This document shows, one piece after another, positions 52,077 through 61,587 of a DNA stretch of 64,000 nt. A model generated the notes under the pieces. The model ran no database searches. It worked only from the letters and a program-made list of their open reading frames with translations, and had not been told where the DNA came from. Origin of the DNA: RGIG4576 sp045656705 (lineage in GTDB: Bacteria > Bacteroidota > Bacteroidia > Bacteroidales > Muribaculaceae); the NCBI GenBank assembly GCA_045656705.1, contig JAZORR010000047.1, positions 8,596-72,595 of the forward strand, written 5' to 3'. Made by a program: the position numbers and the translations under genes. Position 1 is the first letter of the stretch, and each line of letters opens with the position of its first letter.

Positions 52077-53825
52077 ATGGAAAATGAAGAATTAATTAAA
52101 TCTGTTACCGCTAAAGCACAAACATGGCTAAGCGCAGATTATGATGAAGAAACTCGCACAGAAGTAGAAAAGATGCTTGCGTGCGAAGACAAAACCGAAC
52201 TAATCGAGTGTTTCTACAAGGACCTTGAATTTGGTACAGGAGGTTTGCGTGGTATTATGGGTGTAGGTTCAAACCGTATGAACATCTACACAGTGGGTTC
52301 AGCAACTCAAGGCCTTGCTAACTACCTAAAGGATGCCTTCAATGATAAGGAAGAAATCAAGGTAGTAGTTGGTCACGACGTACGCAACAATAGTCGCAAA
52401 TTTGCCGAAATCACTGCAAACATTTTCTCGGCAAACGGCATTAAGGTATATTTGTTTGAGGACTGTCGCCCTACTCCAGAAATCTCATTTGCTATTCGTG
52501 AACTTGGTTGTCAAAGTGGTGTGGTAATTACAGCTTCACACAATCCAAAAGAATATAACGGATACAAGGCATACTGGGAAGATGGTGCACAAATGGTGGC
52601 TCCTCACGATACAAATACAATCGATTATGTGAATAAGATTCAAAGTGTAGGTGAAATCAAGTTTGAAGGTAACCCAGAACTTATCACAATCCTTGGCGAA
52701 GAATTTGACAAGATTTATCTTGAACGCATCAAGACTCTTTCATTGTGTCCAGATGTAATCGCTCGTCAAAAAGATATGAAGATTGTGTACACTCCAATAC
52801 ATGGTACAGGTAAGAATCTTATCCCTCGTTCACTTGCATTGTGGGGATTTGAAAACATTATTCACGTTCCTGAACAAGACGTTCAAAGTGGCGATTTCCC
52901 AACAGTAGAATCACCAAACCCAGAAGTACCATCGGCAATGGCAATGGCAATCGAAAAGGCTAAGGAAGTAGATGCTGATATAATTATGGCTTCAGACCCT
53001 GACGCCGACCGCATTGGTGTAGTGGTAAAGAACTTGAAGGGTGAATACGAATTGCTAAATGGTAACCAAATCGTAATGATTTTCTTGTATTACTTAATGC
53101 AAAGAAATCAAGAGCTTGGCAAACTTACAGGCAACGAATACATCGTTAAGACTATCGTTACTACAGATACTATCAAGAAGATTGCTGATAAACAAAACAT
53201 CAAGATGTATGACTGCTTCACTGGATTCAAGTGGATTGCAACAGTGATGAGAGAAAACGAAGGTAAGGCACGCTACCTCGGTGGTGGTGAAGAAAGTTAT
53301 GGTTTCTTGGCTCAAGATTTCGTTCGCGATAAGGATGCAGTGTCAGCAGTATCATTGATGGCAGAAATTGCAGCATGGGGTAAAGAAAAGGGTATGGATA
53401 TGAACGCTATGCTCATCGATATCTACAAGACTTATGGTTACTCTAAGGAAAAGGGTGTTTCTCTTGTGCGTAAGGGTAAGGCTGGTGCAGAAGAAATCGC
53501 AGCTATTATGAAGCAATTCCGCGAAAACCCATTAAAGACACTTGCTGGTTCTCCAGTGGTACTTGTTAAGGATTTTGCAAGTCTTGAAGCTAAGAATATG
53601 TCTACAGGTGATGTAGAAAAGCTTGAAATGCCAGCTACATCAAATGTGCTTCAATATTTCACTGAAGATGGAACAAAGGTATCAATCCGTCCTTCTGGTA
53701 CTGAACCTAAGATTAAGTTCTATATGGAAGTACATGGCACTTTGGCAAACGGAGAAGAATACGAAGCTACAAACATTGCTGCAGAAGAAAAACTTGCAGT
53801 AATAGCTAAAGAATTGGGTATCTAA
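52077..53825 (+). CDS. Phosphohexomutase (phosphoglucomutase/phosphomannomutase family)
   Basis: A 582-residue alpha-D-phosphohexomutase. The phosphoserine loop is TASHNP with Ser154, the metal loop DPDADRIG, the sugar-binding loop GGGEESYGF, and the phosphate-binding loop SIRPSGTEPKIKFY near the C terminus. The size and the ECFYKDLEFGTGGLRGIMG start fit the PGM2-like phospho-sugar mutases of Bacteroidetes. It interconverts hexose 1- and 6-phosphates; glucose, mannose or pentose substrate cannot be distinguished by eye. Biased codon use suggests high expression. Monocistronic. Confidence 0.92.
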   Translation: MENEELIKSVTAKAQTWLSADYDEETRTEVEKMLACEDKTELIECFYKDLEFGTGGLRGIMGVGSNRMNIYTVGSATQGLANYLKDAFNDKEEIKVVVGHDVRNNSRKFAEITANIFSANGIKVYLFEDCRPTPEISFAIRELGCQSGVVITASHNPKEYNGYKAYWEDGAQMVAPHDTNTIDYVNKIQSVGEIKFEGNPELITILGEEFDKIYLERIKTLSLCPDVIARQKDMKIVYTPIHGTGKNLIPRSLALWGFENIIHVPEQDVQSGDFPTVESPNPEVPSAMAMAIEKAKEVDADIIMASDPDADRIGVVVKNLKGEYELLNGNQIVMIFLYYLMQRNQELGKLTGNEYIVKTIVTTDTIKKIADKQNIKMYDCFTGFKWIATVMRENEGKARYLGGGEESYGFLAQDFVRDKDAVSAVSLMAEIAAWGKEKGMDMNAMLIDIYKTYGYSKEKGVSLVRKGKAGAEEIAAIMKQFRENPLKTLAGSPVVLVKDFASLEAKNMSTGDVEKLEMPATSNVLQYFTEDGTKVSIRPSGTEPKIKFYMEVHGTLANGEEYEATNIAAEEKLAVIAKELGI

Positions 53826-53849
53826 AAACTCATTTCACAATAAAATTTG

Positions 53850-53882
53850 ATGGCGATACAATCTTTGTATCGCCATTTTTTA
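53850..53882 (+). terminator. Terminator of the phosphohexomutase gene
   Basis: Perfect 12-bp stem ATGGCGATACAA / TTGTATCGCCAT with a three-base loop and a six-T run. Confidence 0.93.
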
Positions 53883-53901
53883 TAGTTTCACTTTTTTGAT
53901 G

Positions 53902-53909
53902 TATTTTTG
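53902..53909 (+). promoter_or_regulatory. -7 promoter box for the LysM/PBP gene
   Basis: TATTTTTG, 31 bases before the ATG at 53941 and downstream of the alternative TTG at 53896, supporting the later start. Confidence 0.55.
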
Positions 53910-53940
53910 TATGATAATATGTTTTGTAGATAAATTAGAT

Positions 53941-55932
53941 ATGAACAAAAAACTTTTTCTCACAATAATCATCGCAATGATTGGCATTATCACAATGAAT
54001 GCCGAATCATATAATCTTCCTACTCGCACAATAGGCAATTCGGAATATTATTGCTACAAAGTGAAATCAAAAGAAACACTCTTTGGTATTTCAAAACAAT
54101 TTGGTATCACACAAGATGAACTTGTAAAATACAATCCATCGGTTGTAGACGGATTGAAGAAAGATTATGTTTTGCTTTTGCCTGTAAATCTTTTGGATTC
54201 ACGTAAGAATAATTCTAATATTGAAATAAATAATACATCTTTCACACATACAGTAAAGAAAGGTGAAACGCTTTATGGCATTTCCAAAACATACGGAATT
54301 TCTCAAGAAGATATTATTGCCGAAAATCCTTCGGCAAATGCTGGAATCAAATCTGGACAAATACTCATCATACCTCAGCCCAAAACAAAGGGAATTAACA
54401 ACAATGATGATAACAAAGACGTTATAACATATCACACTATACAAAAAGGGGAAACTCTATATAGATTGTCGAAAATGTACAACACGTCTATTGAGAACAT
54501 TTTAAAACTCAATCCAAGTGTTACATTAAACAATTTCAAGACTGGTGTGGTGGTGAAAATAGTAGCCAATTCACAAAAGAGTGACACTATAGAAGTAGAA
54601 TCTACCATCATCAAACCATATATCGCTGAAAAAGGTGATAACCTAAAGAAAATTGCAAAGAAAACGAGTGTAGATATAGATGATTTAGAGTCGGCTAATC
54701 CTAATATTTCAAAGGTAAAACCAGGTATGACAATTCAGATACCTGTTGATACCACTCAATCTGTAGAGGTGACTCTAAGCGAAGGTCATGAACATGAATT
54801 GATGTCGAATAATTCTTTTCGTATTCAAGAAATTTATGACTCTATCCATACTATTGAGCAAAAAAATGCTATAAACATTGCATTGTTACTTCCTTTTATG
54901 CTTGATAATGAAGAAATATCAAAACAAACTAACTTATATACCGAATTTTACAAGGGTTTCCTTATTGCCATAAATGATCTTAATTATCAATTACGCAATA
55001 ATGTGAATATTAATGCCTACGATATAGGAAGTAATATTCTCACTCTTGATTCAATACTAGATTTGCCAGAAATGAAAGAAATGGATTTGATATTTGCTCC
55101 GGAAAATATTGATCAATTAAATTCCATCTCTAAGTTTTGTGCCGAAAATAGCATATACTTTGTAAATTCATTCTCTCTGAAGACTGAAGATTATAGCACA
55201 AATCCTAATATGATACAAATAAATACACCTCAAGATTATTTGTATTCTGATGTAATAGAATGGATTAGCGAGAAATTCCTTGATTATGAAATGATTTTCA
55301 TTCATAAAACAGGGACTAATTATAAAGAACTTACAAAGGATATAAAGAATCATCTTGAACAAAACCACATCGTTACAAAAGAAATAGAATACAATAAGGT
55401 GCTTACTTATGACATCTTGAAAAATAATTTAGAACCTAACAAGAAATATTTATTTATTCCTACATCTGGCACTAATTCAGTAATGACAAATGTGGTATTA
55501 GCATCAAAGAAACTAAAATCACAAAATCCTGAAATAGAATTTGCAGTTTTAGGTCAACCTGAATGGATTCTCTATGTAGATGATTGGAAAGCAAATTTCC
55601 ACTCAGTAAACACATTCTTATATTCACGCTTTTTCGCTGATGAATCTAATTATGATATTAAAGACTATAACGAGAAGTATACTGAATGGTATGAAGAAGA
55701 AGTTACTCAAGGAGCACCTTGCTTCGCTTATTTGGGTTATGACTTAGGTAGATTCTTTATTGAAGCATTGAATGAATATGGAAATGATATGAATTCAGTA
55801 GACTCCCAATATAAAGGCTTGCAATCTGCGCTAAATTTTGAACGCATCAGCAGTTGGAGTGGACTTGTAAACAAATCAATTTTTATCATCAATTTCAGTA
55901 ACAACAACAATACATATACTACGATCAAATGA
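53941..55932 (+). CDS. Secreted protein with four LysM repeats and a periplasmic-binding-protein-like domain
   Basis: A 663-residue protein with a signal peptide at about 1-21. Four LysM domains follow at roughly 37-80, 101-145, 163-207 and 226-270, each with the YxVKKGETLYGISKxY-type strand and a C-terminal IPQP/IPVD end. Residues about 305-650 form a type-1 periplasmic-binding-protein-like domain, starting NIALLLPFMLDNEE and ending near YDLGRFFIEALNEYG. LysM binds peptidoglycan glycan strands, so the ligand-binding-like domain would be held at the cell wall. The 5' frame extends to a TTG at 53896, rejected because the -7 box lies inside it and the signal peptide begins at 53941. It overlaps the next gene by four bases. 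Confidence 0.85.
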   Translation: MNKKLFLTIIIAMIGIITMNAESYNLPTRTIGNSEYYCYKVKSKETLFGISKQFGITQDELVKYNPSVVDGLKKDYVLLLPVNLLDSRKNNSNIEINNTSFTHTVKKGETLYGISKTYGISQEDIIAENPSANAGIKSGQILIIPQPKTKGINNNDDNKDVITYHTIQKGETLYRLSKMYNTSIENILKLNPSVTLNNFKTGVVVKIVANSQKSDTIEVESTIIKPYIAEKGDNLKKIAKKTSVDIDDLESANPNISKVKPGMTIQIPVDTTQSVEVTLSEGHEHELMSNNSFRIQEIYDSIHTIEQKNAINIALLLPFMLDNEEISKQTNLYTEFYKGFLIAINDLNYQLRNNVNINAYDIGSNILTLDSILDLPEMKEMDLIFAPENIDQLNSISKFCAENSIYFVNSFSLKTEDYSTNPNMIQINTPQDYLYSDVIEWISEKFLDYEMIFIHKTGTNYKELTKDIKNHLEQNHIVTKEIEYNKVLTYDILKNNLEPNKKYLFIPTSGTNSVMTNVVLASKKLKSQNPEIEFAVLGQPEWILYVDDWKANFHSVNTFLYSRFFADESNYDIKDYNEKYTEWYEEEVTQGAPCFAYLGYDLGRFFIEALNEYGNDMNSVDSQYKGLQSALNFERISSWSGLVNKSIFIINFSNNNNTYTTIK

Positions 55933-56615
55933 AAGTCGCCAAACTAATAATACTTTTGATTATAGCAAACTTGACTATAATGGCTAAAGCTCAAACCCTA
56001 TATGAATCTCGAATAAATATAGGTGCAAAGGCCGGTATGACATTATCCAAAACTATGTTCTCTCCTTCGGTACCACAATTATTCCTTCCTGGTTATACGG
56101 CAGGTGTTACCTTTAGCTATGCTGAAGAGAAAAATTTCGGATTACTTATAGAAATGAATCTCGCACAACGAGGATGGCAAGAAAACTTCGAAGAAGCTCC
56201 ATTTTCATACTCACGCAAACTCACATATTTGCAAGTACCAATTATGACACATATATTTTTCGGCAGTTCAAAGGTGAAGGGATTCTTCAACGCTGGTCCC
56301 GAAGTGGGTTTTCTCATAGGAGAATCAACGTCAGCTAATTTTGATTACAACAACTATAATACTGTAGATGGTTTCCCTATTGTAAATCGACACAATGAAC
56401 AACTAACCCTACCTGTAAAAAATAAAATTGACTATGGTATCTCATTAGGGGCGGGTATGGAATTAATCGCAAAACATAAACATTCCTTCATTGTGGAAGG
56501 TCGTTTTTATTACGGACTTGGTAATATATTTGGAAGTCGCAAAAAAGATGCATTCTCAGGTTCTACAGGCATGTCGTTAATGCTTACATTAGGTTACTCA
56601 TATCGCTTGAAATAG
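55929..56615 (+). CDS. PorT-like outer-membrane beta-barrel protein
   Basis: A 228-residue protein with a signal peptide (about 1-20, cleavage near MAKAQ) and an eight-stranded-barrel pattern of alternating hydrophobic strands, with INIGAKAGMTLSK early, LTYLQVPIMTHIFFGSSKVKGFFNAGPEVGFLIG (about 97-130) in the middle and LMLTLGYSYRLK at the C terminus. This matches the PorT family of Bacteroidetes. PorT itself supports type IX secretion, but the family is broad and this copy may have another job. The ATG overlaps the LysM/PBP stop (ATGA), a strong sign of joint function. Confidence 0.85.
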   Translation: MKVAKLIILLIIANLTIMAKAQTLYESRINIGAKAGMTLSKTMFSPSVPQLFLPGYTAGVTFSYAEEKNFGLLIEMNLAQRGWQENFEEAPFSYSRKLTYLQVPIMTHIFFGSSKVKGFFNAGPEVGFLIGESTSANFDYNNYNTVDGFPIVNRHNEQLTLPVKNKIDYGISLGAGMELIAKHKHSFIVEGRFYYGLGNIFGSRKKDAFSGSTGMSLMLTLGYSYRLK

Positions 56616-56628
56616 AAACAAACACAAT

Positions 56629-56665
56629 AAAGGCTACAATAATCACATGTTTTATTGTAGCCTTT
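56629..56665. terminator. Bidirectional terminator between the PorT-like gene and lepA
   Basis: Perfect 14-bp stem AAAGGCTACAATAA / TTATTGTAGCCTTT with a nine-base loop, between convergent genes. Confidence 0.9.
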
Positions 56666-56676
56666 ATCTATATTTA

Positions 56677-58464
56677 TTAGTCAAGTTTCAAAACAGCTAA
56701 GAAAGCTTTTTGTGGTACTTCTACTGTACCGATTTGCTTCATGCGTTTCTTACCTGCCTTTTGCTTTTCAAGAAGTTTTCGTTTACGGCTCACGTCACCA
56801 CCATAACATTTAGCAGTCACGTCCTTACGTACAGCCTTGATGGTTTCGCGTGCAATAATCTTAGCACCAATAGCAGCCTGAATAGCAATATCAAATTGTT
56901 GACGTGGAATCAATTCCTTTAATTTTTCACACATACGACGTCCAAATGACACTGCATTATCAAAGTGTGTAAGTGTACTCAAAGCATCTACAGGTTCACC
57001 ATTCAAAAGAATATCGAGTTTGATAAGTTTTGAAGGTCGGAAGTCATGCAAATGATAGTCGAACGATGCATACCCCTTAGAAATACTCTTCAACTTATCA
57101 TAGAAGTCAATCACAATTTCACCAAGTGGTATATCGAAGAAAATCTCCACACGATTGCCTGATATATATTCTTGCTTAACAAGCTCGCCACGTTTACCTA
57201 AACATAGAGTCATAATAGGACCAATGTAATCGGTAGTGGTAATAATAGAAGAACGAATATAAGGTTCTTCTATATGATCAATAAGTGTCAAATCAGGCAT
57301 ACCTGCTGGATTATGCACTTCAGTCATATTACCTTTCTTATCGAAAATTCTATAAGATACGTTAGGCACAGTAGTGATTACATCCATATTAAACTCACGA
57401 CTCAAACGTTCTTGCACAATCTCCATATGCAACAACCCCAAGAATCCACATCGGAAGCCAAAACCAAGAGCCACAGAAGATTCTGGTTGGAATGTGAGCG
57501 AAGCATCGTTCAATTGTAATTTTTCAAGCGAAGCACGTAGGTTTTCGTAGTCTTCGGTTTCAATAGGATACACACCGGCAAACACCATAGGCTTCACTTC
57601 TTGGAAACCATCAATAGCCTTATCACAAGGGCGATCTACATGTGTGATGGTATCCCCTACTTTCACCTCCTTTGAGGTTTTGATACCAGATATAATATAA
57701 CCTACATTACCCGCAGAAATTTCATTGCAAGGTACCATATCAAGTTTTAGAACACCTACTTCATCGGCATAGTATTCTTTTTCAGTACTCACAAACTTTA
57801 CAAAGTCGTTTTTCTTAATCTTACCATTTAGAATCTTAAAATATGCGATAATACCTCTAAATGGATTAAACACAGAGTCGAAAATCAAGGCTTGCAAAGG
57901 TGCGTTAGGGTCACCCACAGGAGCAGGCACGCGTTCTACCACAGCATCAAGCACTTCTTTCACTCCAATACCCGTTTTACCACTTGCACGCAAAATCTCT
58001 TCGCGTTTACATCCAAGCAATTCAATGATTTGGTCTTCTACCTCTTCTGGATTAGCACTATCTAGGTCAACCTTATTGATAACTGGTATAATCTCAAGGT
58101 CATTGTCAATAGCCATATATAGGTTTGAGATTGTTTGTGCTTGCACACCTTGAGTGGCATCTACAATCAACAAAGCACCCTCACATGCAGCAATTGAACG
58201 CGACACTTCATAAGAGAAGTCAACGTGTCCTGGAGTATCAATCAGATTGAGAGTATATTCCTCACCACTATGCATATATTTCATTTGAATAGCGTGACTC
58301 TTGATAGTGATACCACGCTCACGCTCCAAGTCCATATCGTCAAGTACTTGGTTTTGGAGCTCTTTGGCTCCTACAGTATTGGTATATTCAAGCAAACGAT
58401 CGGCAAGTGTACTCTTACCATGGTCGATATGCGCTATAATACAGAAATTTCTAATATTTTTCAT
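56677..58464 (-). CDS. lepA: Elongation factor 4 (LepA)
   Basis: A 595-residue translational GTPase. The G domain has AHIDHGKST near 11-19, the switch region RERGITIKSHAI, DTPGHVDF and the guanine motif NKVD. It continues through EF-G-like domains to the LepA-specific C-terminal domain (HDFRPSKLIKLDILLNG and CYGGDVSRKRKLLEKQKAGKKRMK as landmarks near 475-580). It acts on stalled or initiating ribosomes. The frame opens with a TTG at 58467, but the ATG at 58464 (MKNIRNFCIIAH) is the family start. Monocistronic, with a promoter at 58494-58501. Confidence 0.97.
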   Translation of the reverse strand: MKNIRNFCIIAHIDHGKSTLADRLLEYTNTVGAKELQNQVLDDMDLERERGITIKSHAIQMKYMHSGEEYTLNLIDTPGHVDFSYEVSRSIAACEGALLIVDATQGVQAQTISNLYMAIDNDLEIIPVINKVDLDSANPEEVEDQIIELLGCKREEILRASGKTGIGVKEVLDAVVERVPAPVGDPNAPLQALIFDSVFNPFRGIIAYFKILNGKIKKNDFVKFVSTEKEYYADEVGVLKLDMVPCNEISAGNVGYIISGIKTSKEVKVGDTITHVDRPCDKAIDGFQEVKPMVFAGVYPIETEDYENLRASLEKLQLNDASLTFQPESSVALGFGFRCGFLGLLHMEIVQERLSREFNMDVITTVPNVSYRIFDKKGNMTEVHNPAGMPDLTLIDHIEEPYIRSSIITTTDYIGPIMTLCLGKRGELVKQEYISGNRVEIFFDIPLGEIVIDFYDKLKSISKGYASFDYHLHDFRPSKLIKLDILLNGEPVDALSTLTHFDNAVSFGRRMCEKLKELIPRQQFDIAIQAAIGAKIIARETIKAVRKDVTAKCYGGDVSRKRKLLEKQKAGKKRMKQIGTVEVPQKAFLAVLKLD

Positions 58465-58493
58465 CAATTATTCTATCTTTCGCTTTTAATGTG

Positions 58494-58501
58494 CAAATTT
58501 A
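58494..58501 (-). promoter_or_regulatory. -7 promoter box for lepA
   Basis: Reverse complement reads TAAATTTG, 29 bases upstream of lepA. Confidence 0.55.
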
Positions 58502-58523
58502 GTGAAAAAATCTGATATTTTCA

Positions 58524-60005
58524 TTAAATTGAGCGATGCACCTCAATTCCATCTACATATATAGCACTAAATGGACGAGAAGGACACACATATTCACATG
58601 CTCCACATCCTATACATCTCTCAGGATTCACAACTGGAAATTTCTTAGAATCAGGATTTTCGGAATCAATTGGTTGCATACTTATGGCTCCATTTGGGCA
58701 ATGTCGAGCACAATTACTACAACTTACATCATCGGTAAAAACAACACAATTCTTTTTTACCCAACGAGCTGTGCCTATTTTTCTCATCATCTTTTCTTCC
58801 TTTGGTAGTGGAGATATAGCATTTGTGGGACACACTTCAGCACATAAAGTACATTCTGGTCGGCAAAATCCTTTATCAAAATTCATCACCGGTTGCATAA
58901 AATTATCTAACGACTGCGATGGTTGTAGAACTCCATTAGGACAAGCACTTACACATAATTGGCAAGCTGTACAATGATCGGCAAAATGTTGCAACGAAAC
59001 AGCTCCACCTGGTATCACAGGAAGATTTCTATTTGGAATCTTCTTATCAGCTATAAAGGCTAAACCTCCATCTATACGCTTATCTCTTGCGTTTATTGCA
59101 GTAGTGGCCAATGCAACACTTGAAAGTGTAATAAATTGTCTACGACCACCTTGTATTTGTGACTTACTGCTATCACTTTGAGTACGACAATACTTTATCG
59201 CACCTTTCTTGCAAATCGACATACAATTCATACATGTCACACATCGGCTATAATCAATCTCTGCTGTATCAGCATTTATACAAGATGACTTACACGAATG
59301 TTCACAAAGTTTACACCCACTACATTTAGATTTATCTATAATAGGCTTGAGCATTGAATATCTCGCAAAAAATCCGAGAATAGTACCTACTGGGCAAATT
59401 GTATTGCAATAAGTGCGACCACCATGCCATGATAAAACAAATATTACTAAGAATGTAATAATTGCAACACACAAAGTGGTTACACTTTTCATATACACAT
59501 CAACAGAGTAAAAGGCATAACTATCAAGCCTCTCAGCTAAATAGGCGAGCAAATTATTTCCCCAATAATACAAAGGAGCAAATAATTCTGATGCAATACG
59601 ACCATATGCACTATATGGAGCAATAATGCTACCAATAGCTCCAAATCCCAAAGTCATAGCGATAATGAAAAGGCCAAGCATAAATACTCGTAGCCAATTC
59701 TTTGGTTTTGAATAGTTATATCTAAACTTCATACCCTTTCGCTTACTTGAAAACCAAGAAATAATATCTTGCATTACCCCTAAAGGACATATAACCGAAC
59801 AATATATTCTTCCAAAAATCAAGGTAATCGCAATAAGAGAAACTACTACGCCCACATTCAATGCTAAAACTGCAGGAAAAAATTGAATAGAAGCCATCCA
59901 TGAGAAATAACTATGAATAGTGCCAGTAAAATCAAGGAAGAGCAAAGTAATTAACGCAAAAAATAATGTTCCTAATATTACTCTTATTTTTCTTAACTTA
60001 TCCAT
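58524..60005 (-). CDS. NapH/MauN-like membrane polyferredoxin
   Basis: A 493-residue iron-sulfur membrane protein. Hydrophobic segments lie at about 8-28, 41-63, 107-130 and 172-194, with the NapH-type CSVICPLG at 69-76 and CNTICPVG at 200-207 after two of them. Six ferredoxin-like cysteine motifs follow: CSGCKLCEHSC (228-238), CVTCMNCMSIC (255-265), CTACQLCVSAC (345-355), CRPECTLCAEVC (381-392), CSNCARHC (429-436) and CIGCGACEYVC (464-474). A GGRRQFITLSS twin-arginine-like stretch with a hydrophobic run sits between the second and third (286-303). It likely carries electrons across the inner membrane. It begins 10 bases after the aldo/keto reductase gene, its probable partner. Confidence 0.83.
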   Translation of the reverse strand: MDKLRKIRVILGTLFFALITLLFLDFTGTIHSYFSWMASIQFFPAVLALNVGVVVSLIAITLIFGRIYCSVICPLGVMQDIISWFSSKRKGMKFRYNYSKPKNWLRVFMLGLFIIAMTLGFGAIGSIIAPYSAYGRIASELFAPLYYWGNNLLAYLAERLDSYAFYSVDVYMKSVTTLCVAIITFLVIFVLSWHGGRTYCNTICPVGTILGFFARYSMLKPIIDKSKCSGCKLCEHSCKSSCINADTAEIDYSRCVTCMNCMSICKKGAIKYCRTQSDSSKSQIQGGRRQFITLSSVALATTAINARDKRIDGGLAFIADKKIPNRNLPVIPGGAVSLQHFADHCTACQLCVSACPNGVLQPSQSLDNFMQPVMNFDKGFCRPECTLCAEVCPTNAISPLPKEEKMMRKIGTARWVKKNCVVFTDDVSCSNCARHCPNGAISMQPIDSENPDSKKFPVVNPERCIGCGACEYVCPSRPFSAIYVDGIEVHRSI

Positions 60006-60015
60006 ATCATCTTAT

Positions 60016-61389
60016 TTATACATTATTGTTTTGTTTTAATTTCTCTACATATTTATCTATCATCTGCATCTTTTCTGATATTTTTATGCTTTGCGGACAA
60101 TGTTCTTCGCAAATCTTACAACCAACACAATGGTCGGCTTGTCGCAAACGAGGTACGCTCCTATCATATCCCACTAAGAAAACTTTACGCGCACGTGCAT
60201 AATTTTCGTCGTTTATATTATCGGTGAAATTTCCCTCGTTGATGCATTTATTATAATGAGAGAAAATCGATGGTATATCAAGACCATAAGGGCAAGGCAT
60301 ACAGTATTGACAGGAAGTACACCCTATCAAAGGATATTTCAATATCAATTCTGCTACATAATGCATCATTTCTATTTCCTCGTTATTAAGTGGATCAAGA
60401 GGCGAATAAGTGCGTATATTCTCCTCGAGATGTTCCATATAGGTCATACCACTCAACACAGTAAGAATACCTTTTGGTGTTCCAGCATATCTAAAAGCCC
60501 ATGAAGCTGCCGACGCATCAGCGTCCCTTCTTTTAAGCATTGATAAAATAGTGAAGTTGACATTTGCCAAGGCTCCACCCCTTAGAGGTTCCATTATTAC
60601 CACTGGTATGTTTCTCTTTTCAAGTTCAGCATACAAATACTCAGCATCGGCATCACGCACTGCATTTTTCCAATCGATATAATTCATTTGAATCTGAACG
60701 AAATCCCAGTGATATTTATCGTGAAGACTTAATAAATAATCAAAACATTTCACATCACCATGATATGAAAATCCCAAGTTTCTGATTTTTCCTACTTCAC
60801 GCTCTTTCAATAAGAAATCAAGCACACCATTATCCAAATAGCGAGCTTTAAGATTCTCCATACCACCCATACCGATACCATGTAAAAGCATATAATCAAT
60901 ATAATCTACTTGGAGTTCTTCAAATGACTTATGATACATTTTTATGCTCTCGCTATATGACCAAGTGCTTTTTGCAAAATTTGATAGTTTTGTAGCAATA
61001 AAGTACTTACTACGCTCATGACGGCTGAGTGCAATACCCATAGCGGCCTCAGACTTACCTTTACAATAGGCAGGAGATGTATCGAAATAATTTACTCCGT
61101 GTTCTAAAGCAAAGTCTACATGATGATTTACCATATTTTGATCGATTATAGTTTCAGTTCCTTGGTCGCCATCAACCTTTTTAGTGGGCAAACGCATACA
61201 ACCATATCCAAGAATAGACACTTTCTCACCTTTATTATTAAGGCGATAAGTCATCTTATCCTTTGGTACTTCTTGATTTGCCAAATTCTCCTTTTGGGGA
61301 GAATCACATCCGACTGCTGAAGCAGCTACAATAGTACCACCCGCAAACACAGATTTCAGAAAATGCCTTCTATTTAGATTTTCCTTCAT
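60016..61389 (-). CDS. Exported aldo/keto reductase with C-terminal ferredoxin domain
   Basis: A 457-residue protein. The N terminus is a twin-arginine signal (NRRHFLK, Arg7-Arg8) with a hydrophobic run and an AVGC lipobox (Cys28), so it should be a Tat-exported lipoprotein. A TIM-barrel aldo/keto reductase domain spans about 44-350, with GYGCMRLP, NYFDTSPAYCKGKSE (catalytic Asp/Tyr), and LLHGIGMGG. The C terminus has cysteine motifs CTSCQYCMPC near 365 and CVGCKICEEHC near 425. The reductase would need an electron source outside the cytoplasm, and the downstream polyferredoxin could provide it. Promoter at 61434-61441. Confidence 0.87.
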   Translation of the reverse strand: MKENLNRRHFLKSVFAGGTIVAASAVGCDSPQKENLANQEVPKDKMTYRLNNKGEKVSILGYGCMRLPTKKVDGDQGTETIIDQNMVNHHVDFALEHGVNYFDTSPAYCKGKSEAAMGIALSRHERSKYFIATKLSNFAKSTWSYSESIKMYHKSFEELQVDYIDYMLLHGIGMGGMENLKARYLDNGVLDFLLKEREVGKIRNLGFSYHGDVKCFDYLLSLHDKYHWDFVQIQMNYIDWKNAVRDADAEYLYAELEKRNIPVVIMEPLRGGALANVNFTILSMLKRRDADASAASWAFRYAGTPKGILTVLSGMTYMEHLEENIRTYSPLDPLNNEEIEMMHYVAELILKYPLIGCTSCQYCMPCPYGLDIPSIFSHYNKCINEGNFTDNINDENYARARKVFLVGYDRSVPRLRQADHCVGCKICEEHCPQSIKISEKMQMIDKYVEKLKQNNNV

Positions 61390-61433
61390 ATCATTTCAGA
61401 TTTTAACTTTTACTATATATTTATATGCAATCA

Positions 61434-61441
61434 CAAATTTA
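61434..61441 (-). promoter_or_regulatory. -7 promoter box for the reductase/polyferredoxin operon
   Basis: Reverse complement reads TAAATTTG, 44 bases upstream of the reductase start. Confidence 0.55.
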
Positions 61442-61554
61442 CAAAATAAATCACAACAAACAACAATCTACTATATCGCTCCTCAAAAAGCACTGTTTTT
61501 TTCGCTTTTTCACCAACAAATATCTCAAAATTTTACTTTTAAACTACTTTTTCG

Positions 61555-61562
61555 TACATTTG
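61555..61562 (+). promoter_or_regulatory. -7 promoter box for the PAP2 gene
   Basis: TACATTTG followed by C, 25 bases before the ATG at 61588. Confidence 0.6.
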
Positions 61563-61587
61563 CACTAACGGAAAGATTTTGAAAATT

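Noticed and set aside
53896..53940. TTG start for the LysM/PBP gene
   Set aside because: It lies upstream of the -7 box and would bury the signal peptide; the ATG at 53941 is preferred.
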